NCBI GenBank assembly: GCA_964017235.1
Contig: OZ024936.1
Location: 58,641,028-58,705,027 of the forward strand
Reading direction: 5' to 3'
Origin: Sabellastarte sp. h YS-2021
Taxonomy: Eukaryota > Annelida > Polychaeta > Sabellida > Sabellidae
DNA length: 64,000 nucleotides
The notes under the pieces are model-generated. The model was given only the letters and a program-made list of their open reading frames with translations. It had not been told where the DNA came from and ran no database searches. The position numbers and the translations under genes are program-made. Positions 12,001 through 26,795 of this stretch are shown here, in pieces. The number at the start of each line of letters is the position of its first letter. Positions within the stretch are counted from its first letter, which is position 1.

Positions 12001-15000
12001 CCAAATGTTGGTCTATAAGTCTGAAATTTGGCCCAAAAATCACTTGCCACATACTAAATCTGACTGTATAGGTTTTGAGATTACATCTGGTATACCAGTG
12101 GTGTCATATGTGTCATACAGGGTTGAGGAGAGTGAAAATACAGCCTCAGATGGCTGTATCAGGAAGTGCTGATATATTCTCAATTAAGGTAGATTCAAGG
12201 TTGAAAACCATATTGATTCACACAGGAGTCGCCACTGAAATGAATTTTAGTAGTGTGTTCCTTCAGAAATACACATGTAGCCCAAAGTACAGGTTCAGGG
12301 AGTGTAGTTGGCGAGAGATGCATACAATGCCAGATCAGCCCAAACCACCCCTTAAAGTTGGTCAATCTGGCTGAGATTTTCACAGGAAACTCAGTTTATA
12401 TCAGAGACTGAATTTGTATTAGGCTGACCCACTCGAGGGCCACATTAAAAATTTCAATTTCCGGGGTGTGGGGGGGCCCCATGCCACCCCTCAGGTAGGA
12501 AATTTCAAGTATATCCTAATATTGCCAATCTGAAGCCCAAATTTAATTTTATGCCTATTTTAATAAATAATGAGGATATTTTAGGCGCATTTTGAGCATT
12601 ACATGTCTGATCAGAAATTATTTTACCAAAATATTGTTCTAAATATAGCCCAAAATAGATGTAAATCAGCCCAAACCAGTACCAAATGTTGGTCTATAAG
12701 TCTGAAATTTGGCCCAAAAATCACTTGCCACATACTAAATCTGACTGTATAGGTTTTGAGATTACATCTGGTATACCAGTGGTGTCATATGTGTCATACA
12801 GGGTTGAGGAGAGTGAAAATACAGCCTCAGATGGCTGTATCAGGAAGTGCTGATATATTCTCAATTAAGGTAGATTCAAGGTTGAAAACCATATTGATTC
12901 ACACAGGAGTCGCCACTGAAATGAATTTTAGTAGTGTGTTCCTTCAGAAATACACATGTAGCCCAAAGTACAGGTTCAGGGAGTGTAGTTGGCGAGAGAT
13001 GCATACAATGCCAGATCAGCCCAAACCACCCCTTAAAGTTGGTCAATCTGGCTGAGATTTTCACAGGAAACTCAGTTTATATCAGAGACTGAATTTGTAT
13101 TAGGCTGACCCACTCGAGGGCCACATTAAAAATTTCAATTTCCGGGGTGTGGGGGGGCCCCATGCCACCCCTCAGGTAGGAAATTTCAAGTATATCCTAA
13201 TATTGCCAATCTGAAGCCCAAATTTAATTTTATGCCTATTTTAATAAATAATGAGGATATTTTAGGCGCATTTTGAGCATTACATGTCTGATCAGAAATT
13301 ATTTTACCAAAATATTGTTCTAAATATAGCCCAAAATAGATGTAAATCAGCCCAAACCAGTACCAAATGTTGGTCTATAAGTCTGAAATTTGGCCCAAAA
13401 ATCACTTGCCACATACTAAATCTGACTGTATAGGTTTTGAGATTACATCTGGTATACCAGTGGTGTCATATGTGTCATACAGGGTTGAGGAGAGTGAAAA
13501 TACAGCCTCAGATGGCTGTATCAGGAAGTGCTGATATATTCTCAATTAAGGTAGATTCAAGGTTGAAAACCATATTGATTCACACAGGAGTCGCCACTGA
13601 AATGAATTGTAGTAGTGTGTTCCTTCAGAAATACACATGTAGCCCAAAGTACAGGTTCAGGGAGTGTAGTTGGCGAGAGATGCATACAATGCCAGATCAG
13701 CCCAAACCACCCCTTAAAGTTGGTCAATCTGGCTGAGATTTTCACAGGAAACTCAGTTTATATCAGAGACTGAATTTGTATTAGGCTGACCCACTCGAGG
13801 GCCACATTAAAAATTTCAATTTCCGGGGTGTGGGGGGCCCCATGCCACCCCTCAGGTAGGAAATTTCAAGTATATCCTAATATTGCCAATCTGAAGCCCA
13901 AATTTAATTTTATGCCTATTTTAATAAATAATGAGGATATTTTAGGCGCATTTTGAGCATTACATGTCTGATCAGAAATTATTTTACCAAAATATTGTTC
14001 TAAATATAGCCCAAAATAGATGTAAATCAGCCCAAACCAGTACCAAATGTTGGTCTATAAGTCTGAAATTTGGCCCAAAAATCACTTGCCACATACTAAA
14101 TCTGACTGTATAGGTTTTGAGATTACATCTGGTATACCAGTGGTGTCATATGTGTCATACAGGGTTGAGGAGAGTGAAAATACAGCCTCAGATGGCTGTA
14201 TCAGGAAGTGCTGATATATTCTCAATTAAGGTAGATTCAAGGTTGAAAACCATATTGATTCACACAGGAGTCGCCACTGAAATGAATTGTAGTAGTGTGT
14301 TCCTTCAGAAATACACATGTAGCCCAAAGTACAGGTTCAGGGAGTGTAGTTGGCGAGAGATGCATACAATGCCAGATCAGCCCAAACCACCCCTTAAAGT
14401 TGGTCAATCTGGCTGAGATTTTCACAGGAAACTCAGTTTATATCAGAGACTGAATTTGTATTAGGCTGACCCACTCGAGGGCCACATTAAAAATTTCAAT
14501 TTCCGGGGTGTGGGGGGCCCCATGCCACCCCTCAGGTAGGAAATTTCAAGTATATCCTAATATTGCCAATCTGAAGCCCAAATTTAATTTTATGCCTATT
14601 TTAATAAATAATGAGGATATTTTAGGCGCATTTTGAGCATTACATGTCTGATCAGAAATTATTTTACCAAAATATTGTTCTAAATATAGCCCAAAATAGA
14701 TGTAAATCAGCCCAAACCAGTACCAAATGTTGGTCTATAAGTCTGAAATTTGGCCCAAAAATCACTTGCCACATACTAAATCTGACTGTATAGGTTTTGA
14801 GATTACATCTGGTATACCAGTGGTGTCATATGTGTCATACAGGGTTGAGGAGAGTGAAAATACAGCCTCAGATGGCTGTATCAGGAAGTGCTGATATATT
14901 CTCAATTAAGGTAGATTCAAGGTTGAAAACCATATTGATTCACACAGGAGTCGCCACTGAAATGAATTTTAGTAGTGTGTTCCTTCAGAAATACACATGT

Positions 15001-17040
15001 AGCCCAAAGTACAGGTTCAGGGAGTGTAGTTGGCGAGAGATGCATACAATGCCAGATCAGCCCAAACCACCCCTTAAAGTTGGTCAATCTGGCTGAGATT
15101 TTCACAGGAAACTCAGTTTATATCAGAGACTGAATTTGTATTAGGCTGACCCACTCGAGGGCCACATTAAAAATTTCAATTTCCGGGGTGTGGGGGGGCC
15201 CCATGCCACCCCTCAGGTAGGAAATTTCAAGTATATCCTAATATTGCCAATCTGAAGCCCAAATTTAATTTTATGCCTATTTTAATAAATAATGAGGATA
15301 TTTTAGGCGCATTTTGAGCATTACATGTCTGATCAGAAATTATTTTACCAAAATATTGTTCTAAATATAGCCCAAAATAGATGTAAATCAGCCCAAACCA
15401 GTACCAAATGTTGGTCTATAAGTCTGAAATTTGGCCCAAAAATCACTTGCCACATACTAAATCTGACTGTATAGGTTTTGAGATTACATCTGGTATACCA
15501 GTGGTGTCATATGTGTCATACAGGGTTGAGGAGAGTGAAAATACAGCCTCAGATGGCTGTATCAGGAAGTGCTGATATATTCTCAATTAAGGTAGATTCA
15601 AGGTTGAAAACCATATTGATTCACACAGGAGTCGCCACTGAAATGAATTTTAGTAGTGTGTTCCTTCAGAAATACACATGTAGCCCAAAGTACAGGTTCA
15701 GGGAGTGTAGTTGGCGAGAGATGCATACAATGCCAGATCAGCCCAAACCACCCCTTAAAGTTGGTCAATCTGGCTGAGATTTTCACAGGAAACTCAGTTT
15801 ATATCAGAGACTGAATTTGTATTAGGCTGACCCACTCGAGGGCCACATTAAAAATTTCAATTTCCGGGGTGTGGGGGGGCCCCATGCCACCCCTCAGGTA
15901 GGAAATTTCAAGTATATCCTAATATTGCCAATCTGAAGCCCAAATTTAATTTTATGCCTATTTTAATAAATAATGAGGATATTTTAGGCGCATTTTGAGC
16001 ATTACATGTCTGATCAGAAATTATTTTACCAAAATATTGTTCTAAATATAGCCCAAAATAGATGTAAATCAGCCCAAACCAGTACCAAATGTTGGTCTAT
16101 AAGTCTGAAATTTGGCCCAAAAATCACTTGCCACATACTAAATCTGACTGTATAGGTTTTGAGATTACATCTGGTATACCAGTGGTGTCATATGTGTCAT
16201 ACAGGGTTGAGGAGAGTGAAAATACAGCCTCAGATGGCTGTATCAGGAAGTGCTGATATATTCTCAATTAAGGTAGATTCAAGGTTGAAAACCATATTGA
16301 TTCACACAGGAGTCGCCACTGAAATGAATTGTAGTAGTGTGTTCCTTCAGAAATACACATGTAGCCCAAAGTACAGGTTCAGGGAGTGTAGTTGGCGAGA
16401 GATGCATACAATGCCAGATCAGCCCAAACCACCCCTTAAAGTTGGTCAATCTGGCTGAGATTTTCACAGGAAACTCAGTTTATATCAGAGACTGAATTTG
16501 TATTAGGCTGACCCACTCGAGGGCCACATTAAAAATTTCAATTTCCGGGGTGTGGGGGGCCCCATGCCACCCCTCAGGTAGGAAATTTCAAGTATATCCT
16601 AATATTGCCAATCTGAAGCCCAAATTTAATTTTATGCCTATTTTAATAAATAATGAGGATATTTTAGGCGCATTTTGAGCATTACATGTCTGATCAGAAA
16701 TTATTTTACCAAAATATTGTTCTAAATATAGCCCAAAATAGATGTAAATCAGCCCAAACCAGTACCAAATGTTGGTCTATAAGTCTGAAATTTGGCCCAA
16801 AAATCACTTGCCACATACTAAATCTGACTGTATAGGTTTTGAGATTACATCTGGTATACCAGTGGTGTCATATGTGTCATACAGGGTTGAGGAGAGTGAA
16901 AATACAGCCTCAGATGGCTGTATCAGGAAGTGCTGATATATTCTCAATTAAGGTAGATTCAAGGTTGAAAACCATATTGATTCACACAGGAGTCGCCACT
17001 GAAATGAATTGTAGTAGTGTGTTCCTTCAGAAATACACAT

Positions 17041-17050
17041 GTAGCCAAAG
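17041..17050 (+). repeat. Single-C deletion in a GCCCAAA word
   Basis: TAGCCCAAAG reads TAGCCAAAG here. It explains the 680-bp spacing of this copy although its G tract is the normal G7. The deletion shifts and lengthens the chance open frame to 111 codons. Confidence 0.9.
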
Positions 17051-18594
17051 TACAGGTTCAGGGAGTGTAGTTGGCGAGAGATGCATACAATGCCAGATCA
17101 GCCCAAACCACCCCTTAAAGTTGGTCAATCTGGCTGAGATTTTCACAGGAAACTCAGTTTATATCAGAGACTGAATTTGTATTAGGCTGACCCACTCGAG
17201 GGCCACATTAAAAATTTCAATTTCCGGGGTGTGGGGGGGCCCCATGCCACCCCTCAGGTAGGAAATTTCAAGTATATCCTAATATTGCCAATCTGAAGCC
17301 CAAATTTAATTTTATGCCTATTTTAATAAATAATGAGGATATTTTAGGCGCATTTTGAGCATTACATGTCTGATCAGAAATTATTTTACCAAAATATTGT
17401 TCTAAATATAGCCCAAAATAGATGTAAATCAGCCCAAACCAGTACCAAATGTTGGTCTATAAGTCTGAAATTTGGCCCAAAAATCACTTGCCACATACTA
17501 AATCTGACTGTATAGGTTTTGAGATTACATCTGGTATACCAGTGGTGTCATATGTGTCATACAGGGTTGAGGAGAGTGAAAATACAGCCTCAGATGGCTG
17601 TATCAGGAAGTGCTGATATATTCTCAATTAAGGTAGATTCAAGGTTGAAAACCATATTGATTCACACAGGAGTCGCCACTGAAATGAATTTTAGTAGTGT
17701 GTTCCTTCAGAAATACACATGTAGCCCAAAGTACAGGTTCAGGGAGTGTAGTTGGCGAGAGATGCATACAATGCCAGATCAGCCCAAACCACCCCTTAAA
17801 GTTGGTCAATCTGGCTGAGATTTTCACAGGAAACTCAGTTTATATCAGAGACTGAATTTGTATTAGGCTGACCCACTCGAGGGCCACATTAAAAATTTCA
17901 ATTTCCGGGGTGTGGGGGGGCCCCATGCCACCCCTCAGGTAGGAAATTTCAAGTATATCCTAATATTGCCAATCTGAAGCCCAAATTTAATTTTATGCCT
18001 ATTTTAATAAATAATGAGGATATTTTAGGCGCATTTTGAGCATTACATGTCTGATCAGAAATTATTTTACCAAAATATTGTTCTAAATATAGCCCAAAAT
18101 AGATGTAAATCAGCCCAAACCAGTACCAAATGTTGGTCTATAAGTCTGAAATTTGGCCCAAAAATCACTTGCCACATACTAAATCTGACTGTATAGGTTT
18201 TGAGATTACATCTGGTATACCAGTGGTGTCATATGTGTCATACAGGGTTGAGGAGAGTGAAAATACAGCCTCAGATGGCTGTATCAGGAAGTGCTGATAT
18301 ATTCTCAATTAAGGTAGATTCAAGGTTGAAAACCATATTGATTCACACAGGAGTCGCCACTGAAATGAATTGTAGTAGTGTGTTCCTTCAGAAATACACA
18401 TGTAGCCCAAAGTACAGGTTCAGGGAGTGTAGTTGGCGAGAGATGCATACAATGCCAGATCAGCCCAAACCACCCCTTAAAGTTGGTCAATCTGGCTGAG
18501 ATTTTCACAGGAAACTCAGTTTATATCAGAGACTGAATTTGTATTAGGCTGACCCACTCGAGGGCCACATTAAAAATTTCAATTTCCGGGGTGT

Positions 18595-18608
18595 GGGGGG
18601 GGGGGCCC
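18595..18608 (+). repeat. G11CCC tract allele
   Basis: Eleven G then three C with linked CCAGTCTG near 18653. The following monomer has G6 (19277-19286 region). Confidence 0.85.
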
Positions 18609-20630
18609 ATGCCACCCCTCAGGTAGGAAATTTCAAGTATATCCTAATATTGCCAGTCTGAAGCCCAAATTTAATTTTATGCCTATTTTAATAAATAATG
18701 AGGATATTTTAGGCGCATTTTGAGCATTACATGTCTGATCAGAAATTATTTTACCAAAATATTGTTCTAAATATAGCCCAAAATAGATGTAAATCAGCCC
18801 AAACCAGTACCAAATGTTGGTCTATAAGTCTGAAATTTGGCCCAAAAATCACTTGCCACATACTAAATCTGACTGTATAGGTTTTGAGATTACATCTGGT
18901 ATACCAGTGGTGTCATATGTGTCATACAGGGTTGAGGAGAGTGAAAATACAGCCTCAGATGGCTGTATCAGGAAGTGCTGATATATTCTCAATTAAGGTA
19001 GATTCAAGGTTGAAAACCATATTGATTCACACAGGAGTCGCCACTGAAATGAATTTTAGTAGTGTGTTCCTTCAGAAATACACATGTAGCCCAAAGTACA
19101 GGTTCAGGGAGTGTAGTTGGCGAGAGATGCATACAATGCCAGATCAGCCCAAACCACCCCTTAAAGTTGGTCAATCTGGCTGAGATTTTCACAGGAAACT
19201 CAGTTTATATCAGAGACTGAATTTGTATTAGGCTGACCCACTCGAGGGCCACATTAAAAATTTCAATTTCCGGGGTGTGGGGGGCCCCATGCCACCCCTC
19301 AGGTAGGAAATTTCAAGTATATCCTAATATTGCCAATCTGAAGCCCAAATTTAATTTTATGCCTATTTTAATAAATAATGAGGATATTTTAGGCGCATTT
19401 TGAGCATTACATGTCTGATCAGAAATTATTTTACCAAAATATTGTTCTAAATATAGCCCAAAATAGATGTAAATCAGCCCAAACCAGTACCAAATGTTGG
19501 TCTATAAGTCTGAAATTTGGCCCAAAAATCACTTGCCACATACTAAATCTGACTGTATAGGTTTTGAGATTACATCTGGTATACCAGTGGTGTCATATGT
19601 GTCATACAGGGTTGAGGAGAGTGAAAATACAGCCTCAGATGGCTGTATCAGGAAGTGCTGATATATTCTCAATTAAGGTAGATTCAAGGTTGAAAACCAT
19701 ATTGATTCACACAGGAGTCGCCACTGAAATGAATTTTAGTAGTGTGTTCCTTCAGAAATACACATGTAGCCCAAAGTACAGGTTCAGGGAGTGTAGTTGG
19801 CGAGAGATGCATACAATGCCAGATCAGCCCAAACCACCCCTTAAAGTTGGTCAATCTGGCTGAGATTTTCACAGGAAACTCAGTTTATATCAGAGACTGA
19901 ATTTGTATTAGGCTGACCCACTCGAGGGCCACATTAAAAATTTCAATTTCCGGGGTGTGGGGGGGCCCCATGCCACCCCTCAGGTAGGAAATTTCAAGTA
20001 TATCCTAATATTGCCAATCTGAAGCCCAAATTTAATTTTATGCCTATTTTAATAAATAATGAGGATATTTTAGGCGCATTTTGAGCATTACATGTCTGAT
20101 CAGAAATTATTTTACCAAAATATTGTTCTAAATATAGCCCAAAATAGATGTAAATCAGCCCAAACCAGTACCAAATGTTGGTCTATAAGTCTGAAATTTG
20201 GCCCAAAAATCACTTGCCACATACTAAATCTGACTGTATAGGTTTTGAGATTACATCTGGTATACCAGTGGTGTCATATGTGTCATACAGGGTTGAGGAG
20301 AGTGAAAATACAGCCTCAGATGGCTGTATCAGGAAGTGCTGATATATTCTCAATTAAGGTAGATTCAAGGTTGAAAACCATATTGATTCACACAGGAGTC
20401 GCCACTGAAATGAATTTTAGTAGTGTGTTCCTTCAGAAATACACATGTAGCCCAAAGTACAGGTTCAGGGAGTGTAGTTGGCGAGAGATGCATACAATGC
20501 CAGATCAGCCCAAACCACCCCTTAAAGTTGGTCAATCTGGCTGAGATTTTCACAGGAAACTCAGTTTATATCAGAGACTGAATTTGTATTAGGCTGACCC
20601 ACTCGAGGGCCACATTAAAAATTTCAATTT

Positions 20631-20666
20631 TCGGGGTGTGGGGGGGGGGGGGGGGGGGGGGGGCCC
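20631..20666 (+). repeat. Expanded G24 tract
   Basis: Twenty-four consecutive G (20640-20663) followed by CCC, giving a 697-bp spacing. The flank reads TTTTCGGGG (T at 20631) instead of TTTCCGGGG. This flank change is otherwise seen only at the G25 expansion at 55381. A further private G-to-A lies at 20684. Confidence 0.9.
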
Positions 20667-23600
20667 ATGCCACCCCTCAGGTAAGAAATTTCAAGTATAT
20701 CCTAATATTGCCAATCTGAAGCCCAAATTTAATTTTATGCCTATTTTAATAAATAATGAGGATATTTTAGGCGCATTTTGAGCATTACATGTCTGATCAG
20801 AAATTATTTTACCAAAATATTGTTCTAAATATAGCCCAAAATAGATGTAAATCAGCCCAAACCAGTACCAAATGTTGGTCTATAAGTCTGAAATTTGGCC
20901 CAAAAATCACTTGCCACATACTAAATCTGACTGTATAGGTTTTGAGATTACATCTGGTATACCAGTGGTGTCATATGTGTCATACAGGGTTGAGGAGAGT
21001 GAAAATACAGCCTCAGATGGCTGTATCAGGAAGTGCTGATATATTCTCAATTAAGGTAGATTCAAGGTTGAAAACCATATTGATTCACACAGGAGTCGCC
21101 ACTGAAATGAATTTTAGTAGTGTGTTCCTTCAGAAATACACATGTAGCCCAAAGTACAGGTTCAGGGAGTGTAGTTGGCGAGAGATGCATACAATGCCAG
21201 ATCAGCCCAAACCACCCCTTAAAGTTGGTCAATCTGGCTGAGATTTTCACAGGAAACTCAGTTTATATCAGAGACTGAATTTGTATTAGGCTGACCCACT
21301 CGAGGGCCACATTAAAAATTTCAATTTCCGGGGTGTGGGGGGGCCCCATGCCACCCCTCAGGTAGGAAATTTCAAGTATATCCTAATATTGCCAATCTGA
21401 AGCCCAAATTTAATTTTATGCCTATTTTAATAAATAATGAGGATATTTTAGGCGCATTTTGAGCATTACATGTCTGATCAGAAATTATTTTACCAAAATA
21501 TTGTTCTAAATATAGCCCAAAATAGATGTAAATCAGCCCAAACCAGTACCAAATGTTGGTCTATAAGTCTGAAAGTTGGCCCAAAAATCACTTGCCACAT
21601 ACTAAATCTGACTGTATAGGTTTTGAGATTACATCTGGTATACCAGTGGTGTCATATGTGTCATACAGGGTTGAGGAGAGTGAAAATACAGCCTCAGATG
21701 GCTGTATCAGGAAGTGCTGATATATTCTCAATTAAGGTAGATTCAAGGTTGAAAACCATATTGATTCACACAGGAGTCGCCACTGAAATGAATTTTAGTA
21801 GTGTGTTCCTTCAGAAATACACATGTAGCCCAAAGTACAGGTTCAGGGAGTGTAGTTGGCGAGAGATGCATACAATGCCAGATCAGCCCAAACCACCCCT
21901 TAAAGTTGGTCAATCTGGCTGAGATTTTCACAGGAAACTCAGTTTATATCAGAGACTGAATTTGTATTAGGCTGACCCACTCGAGGGCCACATTAAAAAT
22001 TTCAATTTCCGGGGTGTGGGGGGGCCCCATGCCACCCCTCAGGTAGGAAATTTCAAGTATATCCTAATATTGCCAATCTGAAGCCCAAATTTAATTTTAT
22101 GCCTATTTTAATAAATAATGAGGATATTTTAGGCGCATTTTGAGCATTACATGTCTGATCAGAAATTATTTTACCAAAATATTGTTCTAAATATAGCCCA
22201 AAATAGATGTAAATCAGCCCAAACCAGTACCAAATGTTGGTCTATAAGTCTGAAATTTGGCCCAAAAATCACTTGCCACATACTAAATCTGACTGTATAG
22301 GTTTTGAGATTACATCTGGTATACCAGTGGTGTCATATGTGTCATACAGGGTTGAGGAGAGTGAAAATACAGCCTCAGATGGCTGTATCGGGAAGTGCTG
22401 ATATATTCTCAATTAAGGTAGATTCAAGGTTGAAAACCATATTGATTCACACAGGAGTCGCCACTGAAATGAATTTTAGTAGTGTGTTCCTTCAGAAATA
22501 CACATGTAGCCCAAAGTACAGGTTCAGGGAGTGTAGTTGGCGAGAGATGCATACAATGCCAGATCAGCCCAAACCACCCCTTAAAGTTGGTCAATCTGGC
22601 TGAGATTTTCACAGGAAACTCAGTTTATATCAGAGACTGAATTTGTATTAGGCTGACCCACTCGAGGGCCACATTAAAAATTTCAATTTCCGGGGTGTGG
22701 GGGGGCCCCATGCCACCCCTCAGGTAGGAAATTTCAAGTATATCCTAATATTGCCAATCTGAAGCCCAAATTTAATTTTATGCCTATTTTAATAAATAAT
22801 GAGGATATTTTAGGCGCATTTTGAGCATTACATGTCTGATCAGAAATTATTTTACCAAAATATTGTTCTAAATATAGCCCAAAATAGATGTAAATCAGCC
22901 CAAACCAGTACCAAATGTTGGTCTATAAGTCTGAAATTTGGCCCAAAAATCACTTGCCACATACTAAATCTGACTGTATAGGTTTTGAGATTACATCTGG
23001 TATACCAGTGGTGTCATATGTGTCATACAGGGTTGAGGAGAGTGAAAATACAGCCTCAGATGGCTGTATCAGGAAGTGCTGATATATTCTCAATTAAGGT
23101 AGATTCAAGGTTGAAAACCATATTGATTCACACAGGAGTCGCCACTGAAATGAATTGTAGTAGTGTGTTCCTTCAGAAATACACATGTAGCCCAAAGTAC
23201 AGGTTCAGGGAGTGTAGTTGGCGAGAGATGCATACAATGCCAGATCAGCCCAAACCACCCCTTAAAGTTGGTCAATCTGGCTGAGATTTTCACAGGAAAC
23301 TCAGTTTATATCAGAGACTGAATTTGTATTAGGCTGACCCACTCGAGGGCCACATTAAAAATTTCAATTTCCGGGGTGTGGGGGGGCCCCATGCCACCCC
23401 TCAGGTAGGAAATTTCAAGTATATCCTAATATTGCCAATCTGAAGCCCAAATTTAATTTTATGCCTATTTTAATAAATAATGAGGATATTTTAGGCGCAT
23501 TTTGAGCATTACATGTCTGATCAGAAATTATTTTACCAAAATATTGTTCTAAATATAGCCCAAAATAGATGTAAATCAGCCCAAACCAGTACCAAATGTT

Positions 23601-26600
23601 GGTCTATAAGTCTGAAATTTGGCCCAAAAATCACTTGCCACATACTAAATCTGACTGTATAGGTTTTGAGATTACATCTGGTATACCAGTGGTGTCATAT
23701 GTGTCATACAGGGTTGAGGAGAGTGAAAATACAGCCTCAGATGGCTGTATCAGGAAGTGCTGATATATTCTCAATTAAGGTAGATTCAAGGTTGAAAACC
23801 ATATTGATTCACACAGGAGTCGCCACTGAAATGAATTTTAGTAGTGTGTTCCTTCAGAAATACACATGTAGCCCAAAGTACAGGTTCAGGGAGTGTAGTT
23901 GGCGAGAGATGCATACAATGCCAGATCAGCCCAAACCACCCCTTAAAGTTGGTCAATCTGGCTGAGATTTTCACAGGAAACTCAGTTTATATCAGAGACT
24001 GAATTTGTATTAGGCTGACCCACTCGAGGGCCACATTAAAAATTTCAATTTCCGGGGTGTGGGGGGGCCCCATGCCACCCCTCAGGTAGGAAATTTCAAG
24101 TATATCCTAATATTGCCAATCTGAAGCCCAAATTTAATTTTATGCCTATTTTAATAAATAATGAGGATATTTTAGGCGCATTTTGAGCATTACATGTCTG
24201 ATCAGAAATTATTTTACCAAAATATTGTTCTAAATATAGCCCAAAATAGATGTAAATCAGCCCAAACCAGTACCAAATGTTGGTCTATAAGTCTGAAATT
24301 TGGCCCAAAAATCACTTGCCACATACTAAATCTGACTGTATAGGTTTTGAGATTACATCTGGTATACCAGTGGTGTCATATGTGTCATACAGGGTTGAGG
24401 AGAGTGAAAATACAGCCTCAGATGGCTGTATCGGGAAGTGCTGATATATTCTCAATTAAGGTAGATTCAAGGTTGAAAACCATATTGATTCACACAGGAG
24501 TCGCCACTGAAATGAATTTTAGTAGTGTGTTCCTTCAGAAATACACATGTAGCCCAAAGTACAGGTTCAGGGAGTGTAGTTGGCGAGAGATGCATACAAT
24601 GCCAGATCAGCCCAAACCACCCCTTAAAGTTGGTCAATCTGGCTGAGATTTTCACAGGAAACTCAGTTTATATCAGAGACTGAATTTGTATTAGGCTGAC
24701 CCACTCGAGGGCCACATTAAAAATTTCAATTTCCGGGGTGTGGGGGGGCCCCATGCCACCCCTCAGGTAGGAAATTTCAAGTATATCCTAATATTGCCAA
24801 TCTGAATGCCAAATTTAATTTTATGCCTATTTTAATAAATAATGAGGATATTTTAGGCGCATTTTGAGCATTACATGTCTGATCAGAAATTATTTTACCA
24901 AAATATTGTTCTAAATATAGCCCAAAATAGATGTAAATCAGCCCAAACCAGTACCAAATGTTGGTCTATAAGTCTGAAATTTGGCCCAAAAATCACTTGC
25001 CACATACTAAATCTGACTGTATAGGTTTTGAGATTACATCTGGTATACCAGTGGTGTCATATGTGTCATACAGGGTTGAGGAGAGTGAAAATACAGCCTC
25101 AGATGGCTGTATCAGGAAGTGCTGATATATTCTCAATTAAGGTAGATTCAAGGTTGAAAACCATATTGATTCACACAGGAGTCGCCACTGAAATGAATTT
25201 TAGTAGTGTGTTCCTTCAGAAATACACATGTAGCCCAAAGTACAGGTTCAGGGAGTGTAGTTGGCGAGAGATGCATACAATGCCAGATCAGCCCAAACCA
25301 CCCCTTAAAGTTGGTCAATCTGGCTGAGATTTTCACAGGAAACTCAGTTTATATCAGAGACTGAATTTGTATTAGGCTGACCCACTCGAGGGCCACATTA
25401 AAAATTTCAATTTCCGGGGTGTGGGGGGGCCCCATGCCACCCCTCAGGTAGGAAATTTCAAGTATATCCTAATATTGCCAATCTGAAGCCCAAATTTAAT
25501 TTTATGCCTATTTTAATAAATAATGAGGATATTTTAGGCGCATTTTGAGCATTACATGTCTGATCAGAAATTATTTTACCAAAATATTGTTCTAAATATA
25601 GCCCAAAATAGATGTAAATCAGCCCAAACCAGTACCAAATGTTGGTCTATAAGTCTGAAATTTGGCCCAAAAATCACTTGCCACATACTAAATCTGACTG
25701 TATAGGTTTTGAGATTACATCTGGTATACCAGTGGTGTCATATGTGTCATACAGGGTTGAGGAGAGTGAAAATACAGCCTCAGATGGCTGTATCAGGAAG
25801 TGCTGATATATTCTCAATTAAGGTAGATTCAAGGTTGAAAACCATATTGATTCACACAGGAGTCGCCACTGAAATGAATTTTAGTAGTGTGTTCCTTCAG
25901 AAATACACATGTAGCCCAAAGTACAGGTTCAGGGAGTGTAGTTGGCGAGAGATGCATACAATGCCAGATCAGCCCAAACCACCCCTTAAAGTTGGTCAAT
26001 CTGGCTGAGATTTTCACAGGAAACTCAGTTTATATCAGAGACTGAATTTGTATTAGGCTGACCCACTCGAGGGCCACATTAAAAATTTCAATTTCCGGGG
26101 TGTGGGGGGGCCCCATGCCACCCCTCAGGTAGGAAATTTCAAGTATATCCTAATATTGCCAATCTGAAGCCCAAATTTAATTTTATGCCTATTTTAATAA
26201 ATAATGAGGATATTTTAGGCGCATTTTGAGCATTACATGTCTGATCAGAAATTATTTTACCAAAATATTGTTCTAAATATAGGCCAAAATAGATGTAAAT
26301 CAGCCCAAACCAGTACCAAATGTTGGTCTATAAGTCTGAAATTTGGCCCAAAAATCACTTGCCACATACTAAATCTGACTGTATAGGTTTTGAGATTACA
26401 TCTGGTATACCAGTGGTGTCATATGTGTCATACAGGGTTGAGGAGAGTGAAAATACAGCCTCAGATGGCTGTATCAGGAAGTGCTGATATATTCTCAATT
26501 AAGGTAGATTCAAGGTTGAAAACCATATTGATTCACACAGGAGTCGCCACTGAAATGAATTTTAGTAGTGTGTTCCTTCAGAAATACACATGTAGCCCAA

Positions 26601-26795
26601 AGTACAGGTTCAGGGAGTGTAGTTGGCGAGAGATGCATACAATGCCAGATCAGCCCAAACCACCCCTTAAAGTTGGTCAATCTGGCTGAGATTTTCACAG
26701 GAAACTCAGTTTATATCAGAGACTGAATTTGTATTAGGCTGACCCACTCGAGGGCCACATTAAAAATTTCAATTTCCGGGGTGTGGGGGGCCCCA

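Larger units (their letters stand above)
1..19066 (+). repeat. Heterogeneous left part of the array (copies 1-28)
   Basis: Twelve of the 18 monomers with the rare G at the T/G marker site lie here (671, 4076, 5438, 6799, 8842, 9525, 10886, 13609, 14289, 16331, 17011, 18372). G tracts of six to eleven alternate. Private changes include 737 and 7669 (both loss of CpG by G to A), 1308, 1347, 1827, 2608, 2946 (CCCC to CCGC) and 10865. The C-to-A change at 954 is repeated one unit later at 1635. Confidence 0.85.

Noticed and set aside
16839-17174. A longer 111-codon open frame in one monomer
   Set aside because: It is caused by the single-C deletion at 17045, which shifts the chance frame into another open one.
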